Below, piece by piece: positions 12,301-27,300 of a DNA stretch of 62,000 bases; position 1 is the stretch's first letter; the number at the start of each line of letters is the position of its first letter. The DNA is taken from assembly GCA_002633005.1 (NCBI GenBank), contig NMRA01000254.1, positions 1 to 62,000 of the forward strand, given 5' to 3'. Source of the DNA: Phoronis australis. Taxonomy: Eukaryota; Phoronida; Phoronidae. The notes under the pieces are model-generated. The model was not told the origin of the DNA. It did not search any database and worked only from the letters and a program-made list of their open reading frames with translations. Position numbers and translations under genes: made by a program.

Positions 12301-15300
12301 GAAGACAATGACCGCACAACTTCAGACGTTTTATCATGTTAGGTGGAAAACAAAAACAATGCCGCGAGTTTGAATGCGAATATGTTTATTTTCGATTTAT
12401 TTATAATACTTCAAGTTAAATAAAAAGCAATTTCAAACATCGGGACTGGTAGACGGATAAACTGCGATATGCAAGACTATTTGCCGTTTTGTCCTACGTT
12501 TCTTGATTTGCGTAGGTTGAAAGCAAGGTGGGATAAGTTTTGTTGTAGGTTATGGATTGCAATTTGTATTTTATAACAAAAGCTTATTTTTGATTTTATA
12601 TCTATTTTAAGTAATTACTGAACAGAGAGGGGGTCGAAACCATTAAAAGTCACCCGCACTCGAATTAATTTAATCCCCATAATGTTTATTTAAATGCAAA
12701 AATACGACAGGTAAGTAGCATTCAAGCAACTACACACAATTATCTTGCAAAAATCGTAATTCAAAAGAAAAGCGGCTTCCGACAGTGTCCTTCGATGTTA
12801 TACGCCACTAGTAATGTTGTTCGCTTACTAGTGTGGCCCAAGGCCTACTAGCTTCCGCAAAGCGACAGCATGTACAGTTTTGAATATTACCTAAAATTTC
12901 ACTTACCTTGGTTTCCAACCATACTGCGATTGCAGGCTGTCGATCTCGAAACAGTCTGCAGAAAAATGTTTACTCCATATCACCGAATACGGCGACGCTC
13001 CACTAAATTTTCTCGTGGACCTCACGAAGTCTTCCCAGTTGCGACGCAGTCTGGGGGTTAGTGGGAAACCTATGTAATGACACCCCAGGCACAGACCCTG
13101 ACACATTGTCACAGCCTCCAATAACACAACAGTCCGGCATTGTTCTTCAAATTTTTAATCGAGTTGAAGTATAAAAATGTGTTTAATGTCGAAATAAGTA
13201 TTGCAATTGGCACACAACATCAGTGATACGTCGTGCGTAGACAGACAGTGCGAAAGACATGCGGCTGTACTCGAACACTTTATTGAGGACTCATTGCTAA
13301 CTACTGTGAAATGTTTATGGCAACGCACATGACCATGCTGCATATGTGTCACATTTCAGAGAATTGGCAAAAGTTGCATAATAAACCCATTCTAACAAAC
13401 AGAAAGCTTCCATTTGTGCCAGATAGTCCCAGTACAAACCTATGGACAGACTCGGCAGTGATCGGGTCCGTTTCCGGACGTGACGTGTTTCCGAAGATAG
13501 CCGAAGTTGAAAATTTTCTGTTCTCGAAATTTTGTGGGGAAGTGGGAGCGTGTTTTAAACGAATAATAGAAGAATATGGGATGTGAAATAAAAAGAAATG
13601 TGGTTTATAAGCAAACTTTATTAACAGTCAGCACATGTGTATACATATTAACTACAACTAAATAGCTGTGAATCGACCTCTTTAACGTTAATAAAATCAA
13701 AATATGGACAGCTGTATCGAAATTGGTGACAAAATGCGGTGATTAAATTTTGACAAATAATTTTGCCGGACTTGGGCCTGCAGCCAATCGGACCCGCTGC
13801 GGACCGAGACCAGACACTGGCGAACGATAAAGGCATGCGGTTCCAAGATGTTTTGTCAGAAGTTAAAGATTCAAATCATAATGCCGTATACATACTAAGG
13901 TAGTTTCAGACACTTACATGAAATTACCGGCTGGTTAGTCCTGTGTCACACTGCCGCGGCAACCCTTAGGTTAGCTAGCAGTATGAAGACTCGTCAAAAT
14001 ACAGCTTTGCTCCAAGGTTACCCTTAGGCCTACCTGGTCCCTGGCCACAACGCTCGCTCAAACGAGGTTTATTTAGAACTTGGGGTCTTCTGGCGAACTA
14101 TGCAAAGTTTTTGGCTTTCAAGAGAGATTTGCCCATAATTTGCATGAGCGCATCAAGCCTAAAATAGGGGGAATCGAATTTTCACTATAAGATTCACTAG
14201 GTATGTTCAGAGTTATGAATTGCAGACGCCGAGTTTCGTACTTCCTGCCTTCTAGTGGACTTTTGTGTGATTTTCTACTTTTTTCAGAGTTCTTGCTTGT
14301 CTGACTGAGGCAGACCTTTTTCCATTTCTCCAAATAGGGGGCTCATTCGAGCACATAAGTATGACAAGTCCAATACAAAATGTTGTCATTTTTTATTCAT
14401 TAAGCAGTGAGTAGAAGGAAGTGACCTTACAACTGAACCACATCGATAATTGTAATTTGAGTGGGGGTGGCAATCTCAATGACAGAATTGCAAGAACCCA
14501 TGAAATGAAAAACTTCCAGTGAACTTGGTTTTCAACTGTATGATGTTTTTTTAAATTTAAATCTGTTGAAATAATAGTAAACCCAAGGCATCAAGAAATG
14601 TTGCTTGAAGATGCTAGTGAACATATTATTGCAAGCTAATTATATCATGCTTTGGTCACTCAATCATTCAAATGAAAGAACAAATCAGAGGACGATTATG
14701 ATTTAATCATTTAGGTGCTCCACAGTTCGAATCAAAATCAAGTGCTTTCAGTCGGAACTCTATATTTGGTTTCAGTTCCTTCACAGAGTCTCCATAAGCA
14801 TTAATTAGTATTAATTGAATTTTGGCTTTACGTGAATAAAGTGTATTACTACTTTAAGACTTTCAAGGTAGTTGACATTTATGTCTACTGTTCATCAGTC
14901 AAAACTGAATTATTCTCAGTATAGGAACACTATGTAAGCCAAAATGATTCAGCCTTTTACAGTATTTTATAACATTTAAGCATTACAAACAATATTCAAC
15001 AGCACAAGTTTTCATGATATGAAAGTGGATATGCATGCAACTATTACCACGGTGACCGAATAGTGTTTCCTTACACCAGAATTTGACAAGCATGATTTAA
15101 AAAATATGAAGTTGCAAGGAACAAGAATTGGGGGCTTGAAGCTTCACAATCCAACATAGCCTATCCCTCTAATTAAGATTCTTCATATTGTTGACTTGAT
15201 AACCTGAATTAAGAAAGCAAAAAGTTACAAAACATGACTTCAAAGCAATTTAGACTTAAAATTTAGAAAAATACGAATCATTTTGTGACACCGAATCAAG

Positions 15301-18300
15301 CCTTGAACAGCAGTTGACAGTCAAAAAAACCATTTCAATATTATTTCAACTATTTTTTAGCTTAGTATGAGATCACGTGAATGGGAAATTCATAGTAAAA
15401 TAATTGGAATATACCTTATATTTTTTGCACAAAAACATAATAATTGAACAAAGTTCCTTTTTTGTAGCAACGTTTGTCAAAATGTATCAACATTAAATAT
15501 CCACAAATTACAAAGTAACTGGTTGAACATGCCTTTCAGTTCAGTAAAAGTCGCCATGTTGTCCGTGCCGCCACAAATGAGACTAAGTCCAGCGGGAATT
15601 GTGAGAACATTTAATAAGTAAAAACTTCGAGCCTGACATTTGGTGAAAACTTTAATCGTGCAGAATAGTAAGTAAAGATATGTCTCATTAATTTTCACCG
15701 TAAATTGTTGGCAAAAACAATTTACACAAAATTTTAAACATGTAACTCATCCCGCTGTCGTCCAAGATGACCGACCCGATCCAAACAAAGTGACCCAAAT
15801 TTCGCCACAAAAACTGCAATCACTTTGCACTGCTTGCCCCGATTTTGATACTTTTTCGATTTTTACCTAGTAGGAGGCATTATCTTTCCGATGATAGCAA
15901 AATACTTTTTCAAAACGAAAAAAAATCAAAACAAAAACAAAAAAATTTGGTTCGACCACCCTACATAACAGGAACTAAACACCAATGCTAATTTAACATA
16001 ATAGACAAAAGTACGTGTAACATTCCCAAAAAATTTAACAACCACTAACTGCAAACTATAAATACGCAATATATACAAACGAGTCACGAGATATTACTAA
16101 TAAAACGAAATAATGAAGACTTTTTGAGCAAGCGATAGCACAATCATACAATTACAAGGAAAAAATGGCGGCGTTCAGAACAAGTTCCTGAACTGACTAG
16201 CCGGAAATGTGGGTACGGAAATAACCGATGACGGCCGGTAATTATCTGCTCAGATAAAAAAACGCTTGTGGCACGAATAGCGAAAAGAATATAACGAAAG
16301 TTATCGAAAATAAGATTTTATTTACTACGTATTTTCGGATACTGGAGCCACATTGGCATTTTATGATAAGGAGTTTAATGTTATCATTCGTTCCGCCAGT
16401 GTTTAACTAAATGCCTGTTTTCAAGTCTCATTCAATGCAGAGTCTGTATAGGCCATTTGTGTAAGGTAGTTGCAGAGCATAGTTGTTTTCAGAATGCTCG
16501 CTAGAGGGGGTAAAATACGGGTAAATGAGCGCCCTCTTTGGTAGCAAGCTACTGGTACAAACGTTTGTGGGAGGATGGCTTGTTTTAGTGTAAATATCAT
16601 TGACAATAGTACTTGAATTTTGACGAAAGGTGTCCTCACGATACGATATCAAATATTTCTATGAATCGTAGACTTGTTTTGCCTGGTATGAATTGAAAAT
16701 GTTTTGTAAACTCTTACCAAGTTTGGGCACAAGTGATATTTTCATTTTAATTTTTTGTGAGAGATGAGTAGCTCCAAATGAATGCTTGTCATTTTTAAGG
16801 TCTATACAATTTAGTTACTATCAGGCAATGTTGTGAGAAATTGTGGAAAAAATCAACTTTGGCAATTATTTTGTCCAAAAAACAGTGAGATTATAGCGCA
16901 GTGTGTAATATTTTACGGAATCTACTCTAGAAAATTATCATCAGTGTCACCATTACTGTTGATTAAATAGTTTTAGTTCATGGCTCTCCATAAAAATGAC
17001 CAAAATATTTCCCATGCATAGAAAAGGAAATAAAATTTTCATAAGATAAACAAAAAGTGGTTTGGAGAGCCTTGTTTCAAGTTGATGTATTCAATATGGA
17101 CTTTGCTGCAATGTTTTACGTGGAATAATGTATGTGTCTACTTTTATGTGGTGAAAATAAGTCTTGGAAAAAGATAAAAATTTTATATCCTGGAAAACTT
17201 GTGCAGAATGAAATCATGATGTGAATGAGATCGTGATGTGAATGAGATCGTGATTGAATGAGATCGTGATGTGAATGAGATCGTGATGTGAATGAGATCG
17301 TGATGTGAATGAGATCGTGATGTGAATGAGATCGTGATGTGAATGAGATCGTGATGTGAATGAGAACCTCTACATTTGGTTTTCTCCGCTTTGTGACACA
17401 ATTTGATGGAAAAGTGGATTTTTCTCAGCAAAAACAAATTTTAAGTAAAGAAATTTTGCATCATGGTCTGTCGAAGATGAAACACCATTTGATAAAAATA
17501 TGAGCATTTTTAGCAATGTCGTAGGACTTTGAGAAATGAAAAATACTTGTCTTTTCGACATGTCTTTCTGATATTAAAAGGAATTCAATGTCTTGCATTT
17601 TTAATGAGGTAAATCTGCATTAAAGCTATATTGGATAAATGTCCAAATTTGGCTAATTTTGGAACATCATATCTTGGAAATCACTAATCGGAATCTGTGT
17701 GAAACTTTCTATTAATGTTTTATGTCGTGTTCTCCACAGGAATGTTAGGAATTGTTTAAATTCTCCAGTTTTGCGTGAGGAGTTATCGTAAATTAAATAG
17801 TTTTATGTGGTAATTTAACAAACTGCGGAAGCGCTTTTGAGATTTCATATTGGACATTCATATCAAGTGAAATTTGGTCATGTTATGGCACAGGCTTTGT
17901 CCCCTTTCTTCAAAAGATGTGTAGTTTTATGAAGTTAAAATTAGTGGTTTTGTAGATAAACATGTTGACAAGGTTCTACATACCCCTAACCTTAATAAAA
18001 ATGTAATTGTAATTCAGGGGTTCTCATGGGGGTTAACCCATACAATAAGTATTGTATTTCCTGAAAGTATGAACTCCAATGAGCCATTCCCTTCCATGAG
18101 GAAGAAAGGTGGGCAGATATTTTACCTGCCCACACACATTTCACCTGGCTGGTTTCAGGTGTGCCTGACAGGCGTGTTAGACTTTCGTTGCAGTCTTTTA
18201 AATACCGTAATTCCAAGTTATGAAGTACGTAGTTTCATTTCCTCCTGCGCAATTTTATAGTTGCCTTTCATTACCTGAAGATCATGTTACAATGTTTAGA

Positions 18301-21300
18301 CAAGTTTTGTTAAACACACAATGTACATTGGCTCTATCCAGCTTCTAAGCCAGCCTTTGGTAATTTCTCTTGTGAGTTCTGTCTACTGGCCACAGCTCAT
18401 GTAGACACTGTCCCAAAGACGTCACGATCACAGAAAGAAATGAACATGCTAGTAATAAAATGTACACATATTCATATGATAAAACCCTCGTACTTTGGCC
18501 ATCATAGACCATCAAAGGTGCAAATAAGATGCGCACACTCCTGCCATTTGAACAATGGTCAAACCACAGTAAAAACCCGCTAATTTTGGACACACATAAT
18601 TGCCCCTTTTCTGATTTTTCAAGGTCTTCGTACCTTGCTGTGAGTACCAAGAAGTTTTCAAATTTTGTGTGCTGGTAGAATTCATACAAATATTGAACAT
18701 TACAAAGCTTTTGTTCTGGGCTTTACATGTGATATGAAAAATGAGAAAATAAAATTTCACTTGTCAGCCATATTGTATCCTAAATTGGTGAGATTTCACT
18801 GTACATACAGTACGAGGTAAGGCTATAGACTGAACTAGGTCAAAGGTCGATGTTTGGACAGGAGATGGACTTTATTGTGCTTCAAATTACTGTAAACTTC
18901 GGGGTTAACGACCATGTTCACTTAACCGCCCACCCCAACTTTTGGTGGATTTCTGATTTAAGCGCCCACTGCTCTGTTAAGCGCCCCTCTGCGATATTTG
19001 AAGATTTCCAGGTGAGCGCCTACCTCTCAGTTAAGCGCCCAATTCCCCGACTTAAAAAGATTGAAGATTTAGCGTGCTGAGGAAACACGCGATTCCCCCA
19101 CATTTAGATAAAGATCGATGATCACAATGAGTGCACCGATGGCCTCCGATGCGGCGGTTTGGCAATGTGAATTATTATACAAGTAATGTATTAATGTCAC
19201 GCGTCATGGACGTATTTCAAAATATAATACTTGAACGTTTTGGTCACATTATTTTCTTCCCATGTTCGCAAAGTTTAAGAACCCCACCGGCTTCAATACC
19301 TCTGCTTTCAGCAATGTTGTCTGTTGCGCTGAGTTTCCGTCTGCAGTGGACTAGATAAAACTTATATTAAAAAAAATCAGGAAAGAGAAGTGTGATTGTG
19401 GTTTTGCCAACCCTCCCAATTGGCGTTAGGTGGGAAGCTCTCGTATTTTGAAGAATTCTCACAACTCACGGAAAGATGTCAAATTCTCCCTATTTTGATG
19501 AATGCAATAATTGCTTTATTATAGAGGATGTGTGGTGACCGAAGGGACAGTGTGCCTTACTGGGTTTTGCTGCCTTGATTTCTGAATTCTTAAGGTTGGC
19601 AATACCTTACTGGATGTTTGTGTATCATCTTGAAGTAATAAAAATGTGCTAGTCAACTTTTGTTTTTCGCTTATTGCATCTCAGTCAAACTGGCGTTAGC
19701 AGATTTCACCAATATCGCTGGCGGTTCTTCATAGTACGATTTTTTGCGACAACCCCCACCCAGGCGTGACTGTGTGAATTATCGTTTCCACCTACCCTTT
19801 TTAGCCACCCGAATAATTTTGTTTCTACATTGGCCAGTTTCAGCATTAACAAAATTCTTACTATTCGAGTCTGAAATGGCTACGACATAGACAGACTGAA
19901 AATTGGCGATAGTGGTTAGGGGGTGCACGCAGCTAGCTACAGGCATGGCCTGGGGAACATCGAGCCAGGAAATATCAGAACAGATAGTTTTGGAGAACAT
20001 TGTGAAGCACTGGGTTTTTTATAACAACAGCTTAAAAGTACAGAGTCACGCCTGTATACTCTTTTACTTGTATACACTTTTACTTAGAACTGTCGCTGTT
20101 CTCTTTTGGTGTGCAATCTTGTAGTGGTGCCCGCGCATAAGTTCCCACCCACACTGTGGAGTGCATGTTACATTAATTCTGCGACTGTCTTTTGCCATAA
20201 AAAACGAGATGCACATTGAAAGAGGTCGTTATATTATTTGACGGCATCTCTAACAACCAAGTCAAGGCTGGATTCACACGAGTTGCGTATGTTTGCTAGA
20301 TATCTACTTTCCGCCAAAAAATCCGCTTGCGTACATTGGAAATTCCAGGTCGCATGTTGTGACTACCCGGTAGATACAAGATGACCAAAATCTTGGCTCA
20401 CATTTCCAAATTTCAGGTCGCCAATATGACTTGCATTTTGTTATATGCCGACCACGGAGTCCCGCTGACAACAACATCGACTTGGTAACTTTTTAAAGAC
20501 GACTGACTCATGTCCGCTTATCCCCTATTCTTGTCTTCTTTGCGTAGTATGTTTCGCGCAACGGTAGTGAGCAGTGCCATGCGCTTTAGATAAAACAGCT
20601 AGCCGGAGAATCATACGTTGAAAATGTCATTAAGTCACGGAGTCGTGAACATAAACATCCCAAACACAAAAAACGCCTAAATTAGTTTTTCAAACTTTTA
20701 CAGTACTGAATTTTAAAACTGATCTCTGGCTCAGAACTGACAGCTAACGTGGGACTGTAACCATAAATTTGACCTCTGCCGTGACCTCTGAAACATGAGA
20801 AGCTTCTACACACGCGCTTCTGCAGGTGTCACCGCGTGAGAATAGTTGCAATACAAGTGGAGCGCCGCGTGGTCACTGGTCTTCTGTGCACTACAGCTCT
20901 AACGAACTAACAAGATCGTGGATGGCACGATTCTGTAGTTTTGTATATTTAATTGTGAATGAATAATCTTGTTGGGATCATCCGCTGTCATGACATTTTA
21001 ACTGTCATTTGGCGACGTGACGATAAAGCTCTTTGAAAAGTGTAACGCGCTCCGATTACGTGTGTCGTGTGAGGACTCAGTTCATGAGGTAAGATTAACC
21101 GCCCAGGGCAGTTGTCTGTCATAATAAGCGCCCATGTTCGGTTGTTACTGCCCACCCACGATTTTTTTTAAATTTCTCGTGTAAGCGCCTATGTCTGGTT
21201 AACCGCCTATTCTCAAATTTTTTGGAGTCGCCAATTTAACCGCCCAGGGCATTAACTTAAACGTTTACGGTAATGTAATTGTTATTGAAACTATTAACAT

Positions 21301-24300
21301 AGTGATGGCAATCACCCTTGGTTGCCAAGTGTCATGACGTCTAGGAAACGAAAGTGACCTCGAACACTCAAGTTGATTTTCTTTAAACTAATCAGTGATT
21401 TTAGGAACCTCTCTCTGTTATTTGCCTGCACCAAAACCATAATCTCAAATGATAAGATGTCTATAATTATCGCCTTGCACCGGGCACTTTGAACTTCTGC
21501 CCCTTTTTACTGGAAAGATAAATAAGATATTTGAGATAATGGTGTCGTTTTTCTTTGAAATATTGCAGTTACTGAGTTCTGTGTAGTTCTTGGCCGCAGT
21601 TCAATATTGCAACTATGATGATACGTAGTGTTAGCATTAGAATGATGAAAAGCTGTTATATATAGGTACATGTTATTTTATTGGTCTCCTGACCTCAATG
21701 GACAAGGTGATAAATGCTCCTTTTAACTTCGCATTATTTACAGGACATGTGGTGACGTAATAACAACATTTAATGCTCCATCTCAACCATTGCACAATTC
21801 TCAGTATATTTCATATTATGTGCTAAAAACTATTATGTTCAGGGTCAATTGTGATGTAATGAAACGTAATCCGATATCACCCAGTTTTGATTGCTCCATA
21901 GAACATGATCTGATTTTACCCAAATTTGAATGATCTGTCAATGGTTTCCCCTCTCACTCCAATAGTAATGATGCTGTCTTACCTTTTACAAGAACAAGGA
22001 ATGTCGACCAATCAATAGGGAGTACCTTCATAAGTTGATGGGAGTTCCCCCATGGTATTTCCCTGCTTTATGCAGATCTATATTTAGTTACTTTCCTGGA
22101 GTCACATGTCATACGTGACCTTGTGATTAGTTCAGGCTAATAAATATTAATAGATCCATGTGACTGAACCCTTTCAGTTGTAATATATCTGTCCAGTGCT
22201 TCATGCATACCTGCTTGTTGGGTGTAGCCATCAAGTCAACGTGTGTTTTATTCAAGTTTACCCTTTTTGAGTTGTTCGGTTTTGCTTACGTTAGTCAAAA
22301 TGCCTGACGTGGAGACGTTGTTTGCGGAAGCGTCTGTGCAGCGGTTTTACAGCCCCGCTGGTAAGAACTAGTATAGCCAGGTATTTGTAAAACCTTGTGA
22401 GAAAAAGCTTTCATGGACGCGTTACTATTGTGTTTTTAATTTGCAGCGTTGTGTTTTGCTGCTGAGACTTTCTAATAGTTAGCTTCAGGGTATGTGTTCT
22501 TATAGTGGCAATATTTACCTTACTTCTACTTCACATGCAAGCGAGAGCTTGCTTTCGAAAACGGGGTCTGTAAATAAAACATGGGCCATCGACATAGAAT
22601 GGGAGGGGAATGGTTGCAGAAGTTCCCAGTAACATGTTTTCTCAATTTCATGTTTTGTTGCATTTTGATTTCCGTAAATAACTTTTGCCTATACTAATTG
22701 CTCTTGTTACCACTGCGTTATTACCAACGATTTTTGGTCAATGTGAATTATTCTAAGACTGCTCTGAGGCCATTGTTTTTGTACGAAATAAGTAAGTACT
22801 ATAGTCATTTACATGCACAGTCATGGGGACGGTAATAAAAGAAGATGAAAAGGCAGAGAGTCCAGCTACAGTCTGTTGTTGCATTTTCACTAAACCTCAA
22901 CAGCTGATTGGGTGCAAGTGTGTGTGTAAACACGACTGACACGGAGCAAGTTGACACCGTAGCTTCCATTTTGAACACTGATTTTGAGAAATAGAGCAAG
23001 GTTCACTGGATCAGATGTTCCAGTTCTACTAAACACCGCGTGATGAAAATCTGAGCAAAATTTGCAGTGTAGGGAGTTTTGAAAAACATGGTGAAATGAC
23101 GACTTTGACAAAAATATTTTTGTCCTTATTTGAAAAAGCCTTACCACAAATTTTAAATGCACTGTTTGCAGAGTTTGTATTGAAATCAGGTTTGTGTTAT
23201 AGCAACAGCACGACAACGTTTATATTTATTATATGTATTGCCTTTGATTTTAATTTCAAGAACAAAATGTTTATGATGCGTTATTGTACATTATTTCAGT
23301 GTATCACCTGCAGATGCAGGCTCCGAAGCCTATCATCGTGTCGTGTCCATATGAAATACACAACAAACCCCCCTTCTATGGCAGAGAGTGAGTACTTCTA
23401 CCTAGCATGGAGTTAAACAATTACTTAAGGAGCTTCTTGTCCGATAAAATCTCACCAATTTTGGACAGAAATAATTTCCAAAGTTGTCTTTTTCGTTTTT
23501 CATTCGCTTCAGATGTCGTGAATGTTCACAATTTTTCTAGACATTGTCTGACAGTATAGTTTACGTCAGAAGTATTCAGTCAAAATGACCCAGAATTCCC
23601 ATCATGGCGGCTGAGTGGCCAGAAGCAGAATTTGTCGTCAACGAAGTATTCTCTCATGCAGGAGAATTAACATGGTAGGTGGCGACAACCTTTCTGTGAT
23701 TTGAATTTTGCTGTCTTGGTGGTTGCTACCATTCATTTTGCTGTTAACAAAGTTAGCAATAGTTTGTTGGTGTACTTTTGTTATGTATTGTGTTACACAA
23801 TTAGAGCATGCTAGACCATTATTTTCTTCTATATATTTTTATGGAAAAGAGGAAAAAAATTCAGTTTCAGTTGTCGACCGTTTTTTGTCATACATTGAGA
23901 TTTTAACATGCTTTAGTTTTAGAAGACTGGAGGAAATGTTTGTTAAACTTTGGAACTGGGTCTCTTTCGATCTTTTCACATGTAATGAACTATCTGACTA
24001 TTACTAATTGAATTAATTGGGGTTATTTGGTTGCTGTAGCAGTTTCTTGGCCTCACTTCCTAATTTGTTCCCAGGAGATACTTTTGATATTAATTATCCA
24101 GAGGTCGTATAACGTCATCTTCAGTGCGTATGTGGTACGGTTTCCTGAGGTGTCGCGTTGCATAAACTGGGTTAGGTTAAACCGGTCTGGGTGTAGTATC
24201 CGAGTTTCTTTTTTCAATTGTTGTTTTGATTTTTTGCACTGTGTTATCTTCAGGTCAAACACAGAGTTTTGGTACATTATGCAGGCTCCCATTTCAACTC

Positions 24301-27300
24301 TTCTGGTTTCATGTTACATTTTCAGTTGTTTTGCATCGTAATTTCAGACAAAAACAATTGGCATAACAAAATTTTTTAAATTTCTTGAAGATCTCCGTGT
24401 GAACGTCCACCTATTGTCAAAATATTATTTGACTGCAAATCAAGAACTGAATGAACTTGAAAATGACAAAACAATAAGTTGGTGACTTATTTTTATGAAC
24501 CTGACTATTCCAAGCACTTTGTAGAATTCCTTTTGTTGACCGTAGTGTGTCCTGAATCTTCAACACCTACCCAATGAACAAGCAATCCTAAATTATCCTG
24601 TTCCAGGTCTTGTACTAAGCTGGTCCCTGGTTGCTGCTTTGCCCTGAATTTGTGCCTGATGTTTCTTATCTTGTCTATGTCCAGATTTAAATGACTAGTT
24701 TTTATCTGGCCCACGGTAATACTCACGTGTTTTTGTTAGTCAACATTGATGGGTGTTGGTAAGGGTTTTATTTAAAACTGAGTTTCTGTGGTTTAACCAG
24801 CTGTGATAAGACGTCATAGTGGATACACATTCACAATTAATTAATCACACTGTTCTTGTAGGCAAATAGGAAGTGAAATATCTCATCTATGTGTGATTGC
24901 ATCATTTTTATTACACTGAATATTAAAAGCAAAATAATTCTGTAGTTAGTTAGTAGTTACAGATACCGTAAAATCTCTCCAATTTAGGACACAACAGGGC
25001 AATCGCGTGAAATTTTTTCTTCGTAAATGATATACAGTACCAGAATGATGCTTCACCTAGTTCTGTGGGCATTGGCAGTAGCATGTAAAAGTGCAATTTG
25101 GGAATTATGAATATGTCAATCTCAATATCGCGTGGAAAATATGTTGCAAACATTTAAGTCTTGCCAGCATGCCATCTGTTGGCCATAACATGTAATTTGG
25201 GAATTAGTTTTGCCCGAAATTGTTCAGATTATACCGTATCAAGACCGTGTTTACAGAATGAGCTCAGTATGTAGTATTAATGGAAGAGAACTGTAAAGGT
25301 AAGAAATATTGGGATTTTCATGCGCTCACAGTTACAAATAAGCTTCTGCCTGACACTGAAAGTGGTTCCGCTATTCTATGTCTCTGTTTTTATCTCCAAT
25401 TGTAGAGAATATTTGCTGAGGATCGATCATGCACTTGTGACGAGGGATTATTGAATGCATATCCAGCACTTGCAACTTCCCATAAACCTCTTGCTCTTAA
25501 AAGGCACACTCCTTAGTGTTTTCGTCACTCTGTGAAAAAAATTAACTTTTTGCAGAATTCTTCTTTGTGCAATAAACATTTTGTGGATTCTCTCGTGTGG
25601 CATTTTAGTAACATGGTGATGTCGTAGAGAGATCAGTTGAAAATACTCATCTGTTGTTCCTGTAGCTTATGACTCATCTCATATTTACAATTATTTGGCT
25701 TAGGTTCCAAGGTGCAATATCCCGAGAGGAGGCCGACCGCCTGTTGAACCGAGATGGCTGTTACTTAGTTCGCGAGAGTCAGAGGGCTCCAGGAGCTTAC
25801 ACGTTGGCAATTAGGTAAATCTCTCTGATATACTGAAGTCACTGAGCCCCACCCTCAAAATGGCACTCATTGATTCAGCCATTTGAGGCTTGATTAGGGG
25901 AATTACCTGCTGCGCAATGATTGACTGCCTTGATGTCATTAAAACAAAGGCAGATTCTAATTATTTTCACAAGCGTTTTTGCTGCCATTCAGGAAGCAGA
26001 AAGTATTGTTTTGGACATTGTTTGAAATAAAGGTTGTTCACCCACTTATTTTCAATTCTTTTTATTAATAGTGTCATAGAAATTAATGTTTTTGATCAAA
26101 ATACATCATCTTTGCAAAAATTTAGACCTAAATTGCTGCAATATACCATTAGTTTTCATTTTTGTACTATAGTGCAGAAAATTTCAAATTCATATTGCTT
26201 GTCATTTCTGTACCTAGCTGTACCTGTAAAAATGTGCCAGAATTCTGACACATTTGATTTCCTATACCAAGCCTAAAATGGCTAAAGCAATCAGCGACAT
26301 CTTGAGGCTTCGAGACGATGCTGACTCAGCCCTTACTAATAACTCCATCCAGTGTTTGATCACAGAACCAGCCCGGTGGCCATATTGTTTTTGGCTGCAT
26401 ATAGTGACAATCTGCAAATTCTATTTTATTCACTTCACAACCCTAGGGGCTTGTCTCTCAAAAACTCTATGGCCAAATTTAAAGTAGATTTCTTCTTGTC
26501 ATATGACTGACATTTAGTCTGTCGTTTGGCTTTAAGTTATGGATAGATTTTCGTGAAATAGGCTAAACTATCCGTACACTGATTTTTAGCCATAAGTCAA
26601 AGGACAATAGACTTCAAGAGACTGAAGTCACTTCTGAGTGCCAATTTTTGAAAGCCACTCTTATAATGGTAGGTGGTTCAATTTAAAAGATGATGTTCCA
26701 GCTATGTCGTAACTTAGCTCGTTCAGTTGATGTCTCACACCCCAGTCCATTGCTTGGTGAAGTTGGTCGTTAATTCTGTAATGTTCTCTTTTCATAGGAA
26801 ATTGCTCATTGCTTTATATAATTGCGTGGTTATGTTTAAATACAGCATTCATTTCAAAACCTATATATTACATGGAATTACTCACGACTAATAATTGCTT
26901 ATGTGTTTGTTTGTAAACTTTGGATCAGACATTAAAGCTAGAATTTCAGAGTGTCTAGTTTACAGTAATTCTCCTCATATTTCGCACAATTACCTTGCTG
27001 CGTATTATTTTTCACAATTGTTTTACTACATCTACACACTACAAGCCATGCGGGTAATTGCCTAAATGATTGTTCTTTTATGGGGAAAATTGACAAAATA
27101 GAATTTCACTTGTGTGCCAAAAAGTGAAGATTTTAATATGCGCATGTTTTATGACATAACATATGATTTTTTAGGACCTTCTCGACAGCATATGGAGAAA
27201 AAACATACCAGCCAACCACTTTTGAACAATACTCTAGAATGTGTTTGTACTCTTTAGGTTTGAAAGTCAAATGAAGAACTTCAAGCTCTATTACGATGGC

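Noticed and set aside
13311-13586. 91-codon open frame as a gene
   Set aside because: No recognisable motif, start context or splice support. Kept only as a note.
17183-17437. His/Ser-rich open frame on the minus strand
   Set aside because: Entirely a by-product of the 17-bp tandem repeat.
23096-24341. Four 79-106 codon frames in a chimaerin intron
   Set aside because: No motif or paralogue; one overlaps the real exon at 23,300-23,387 in another frame.
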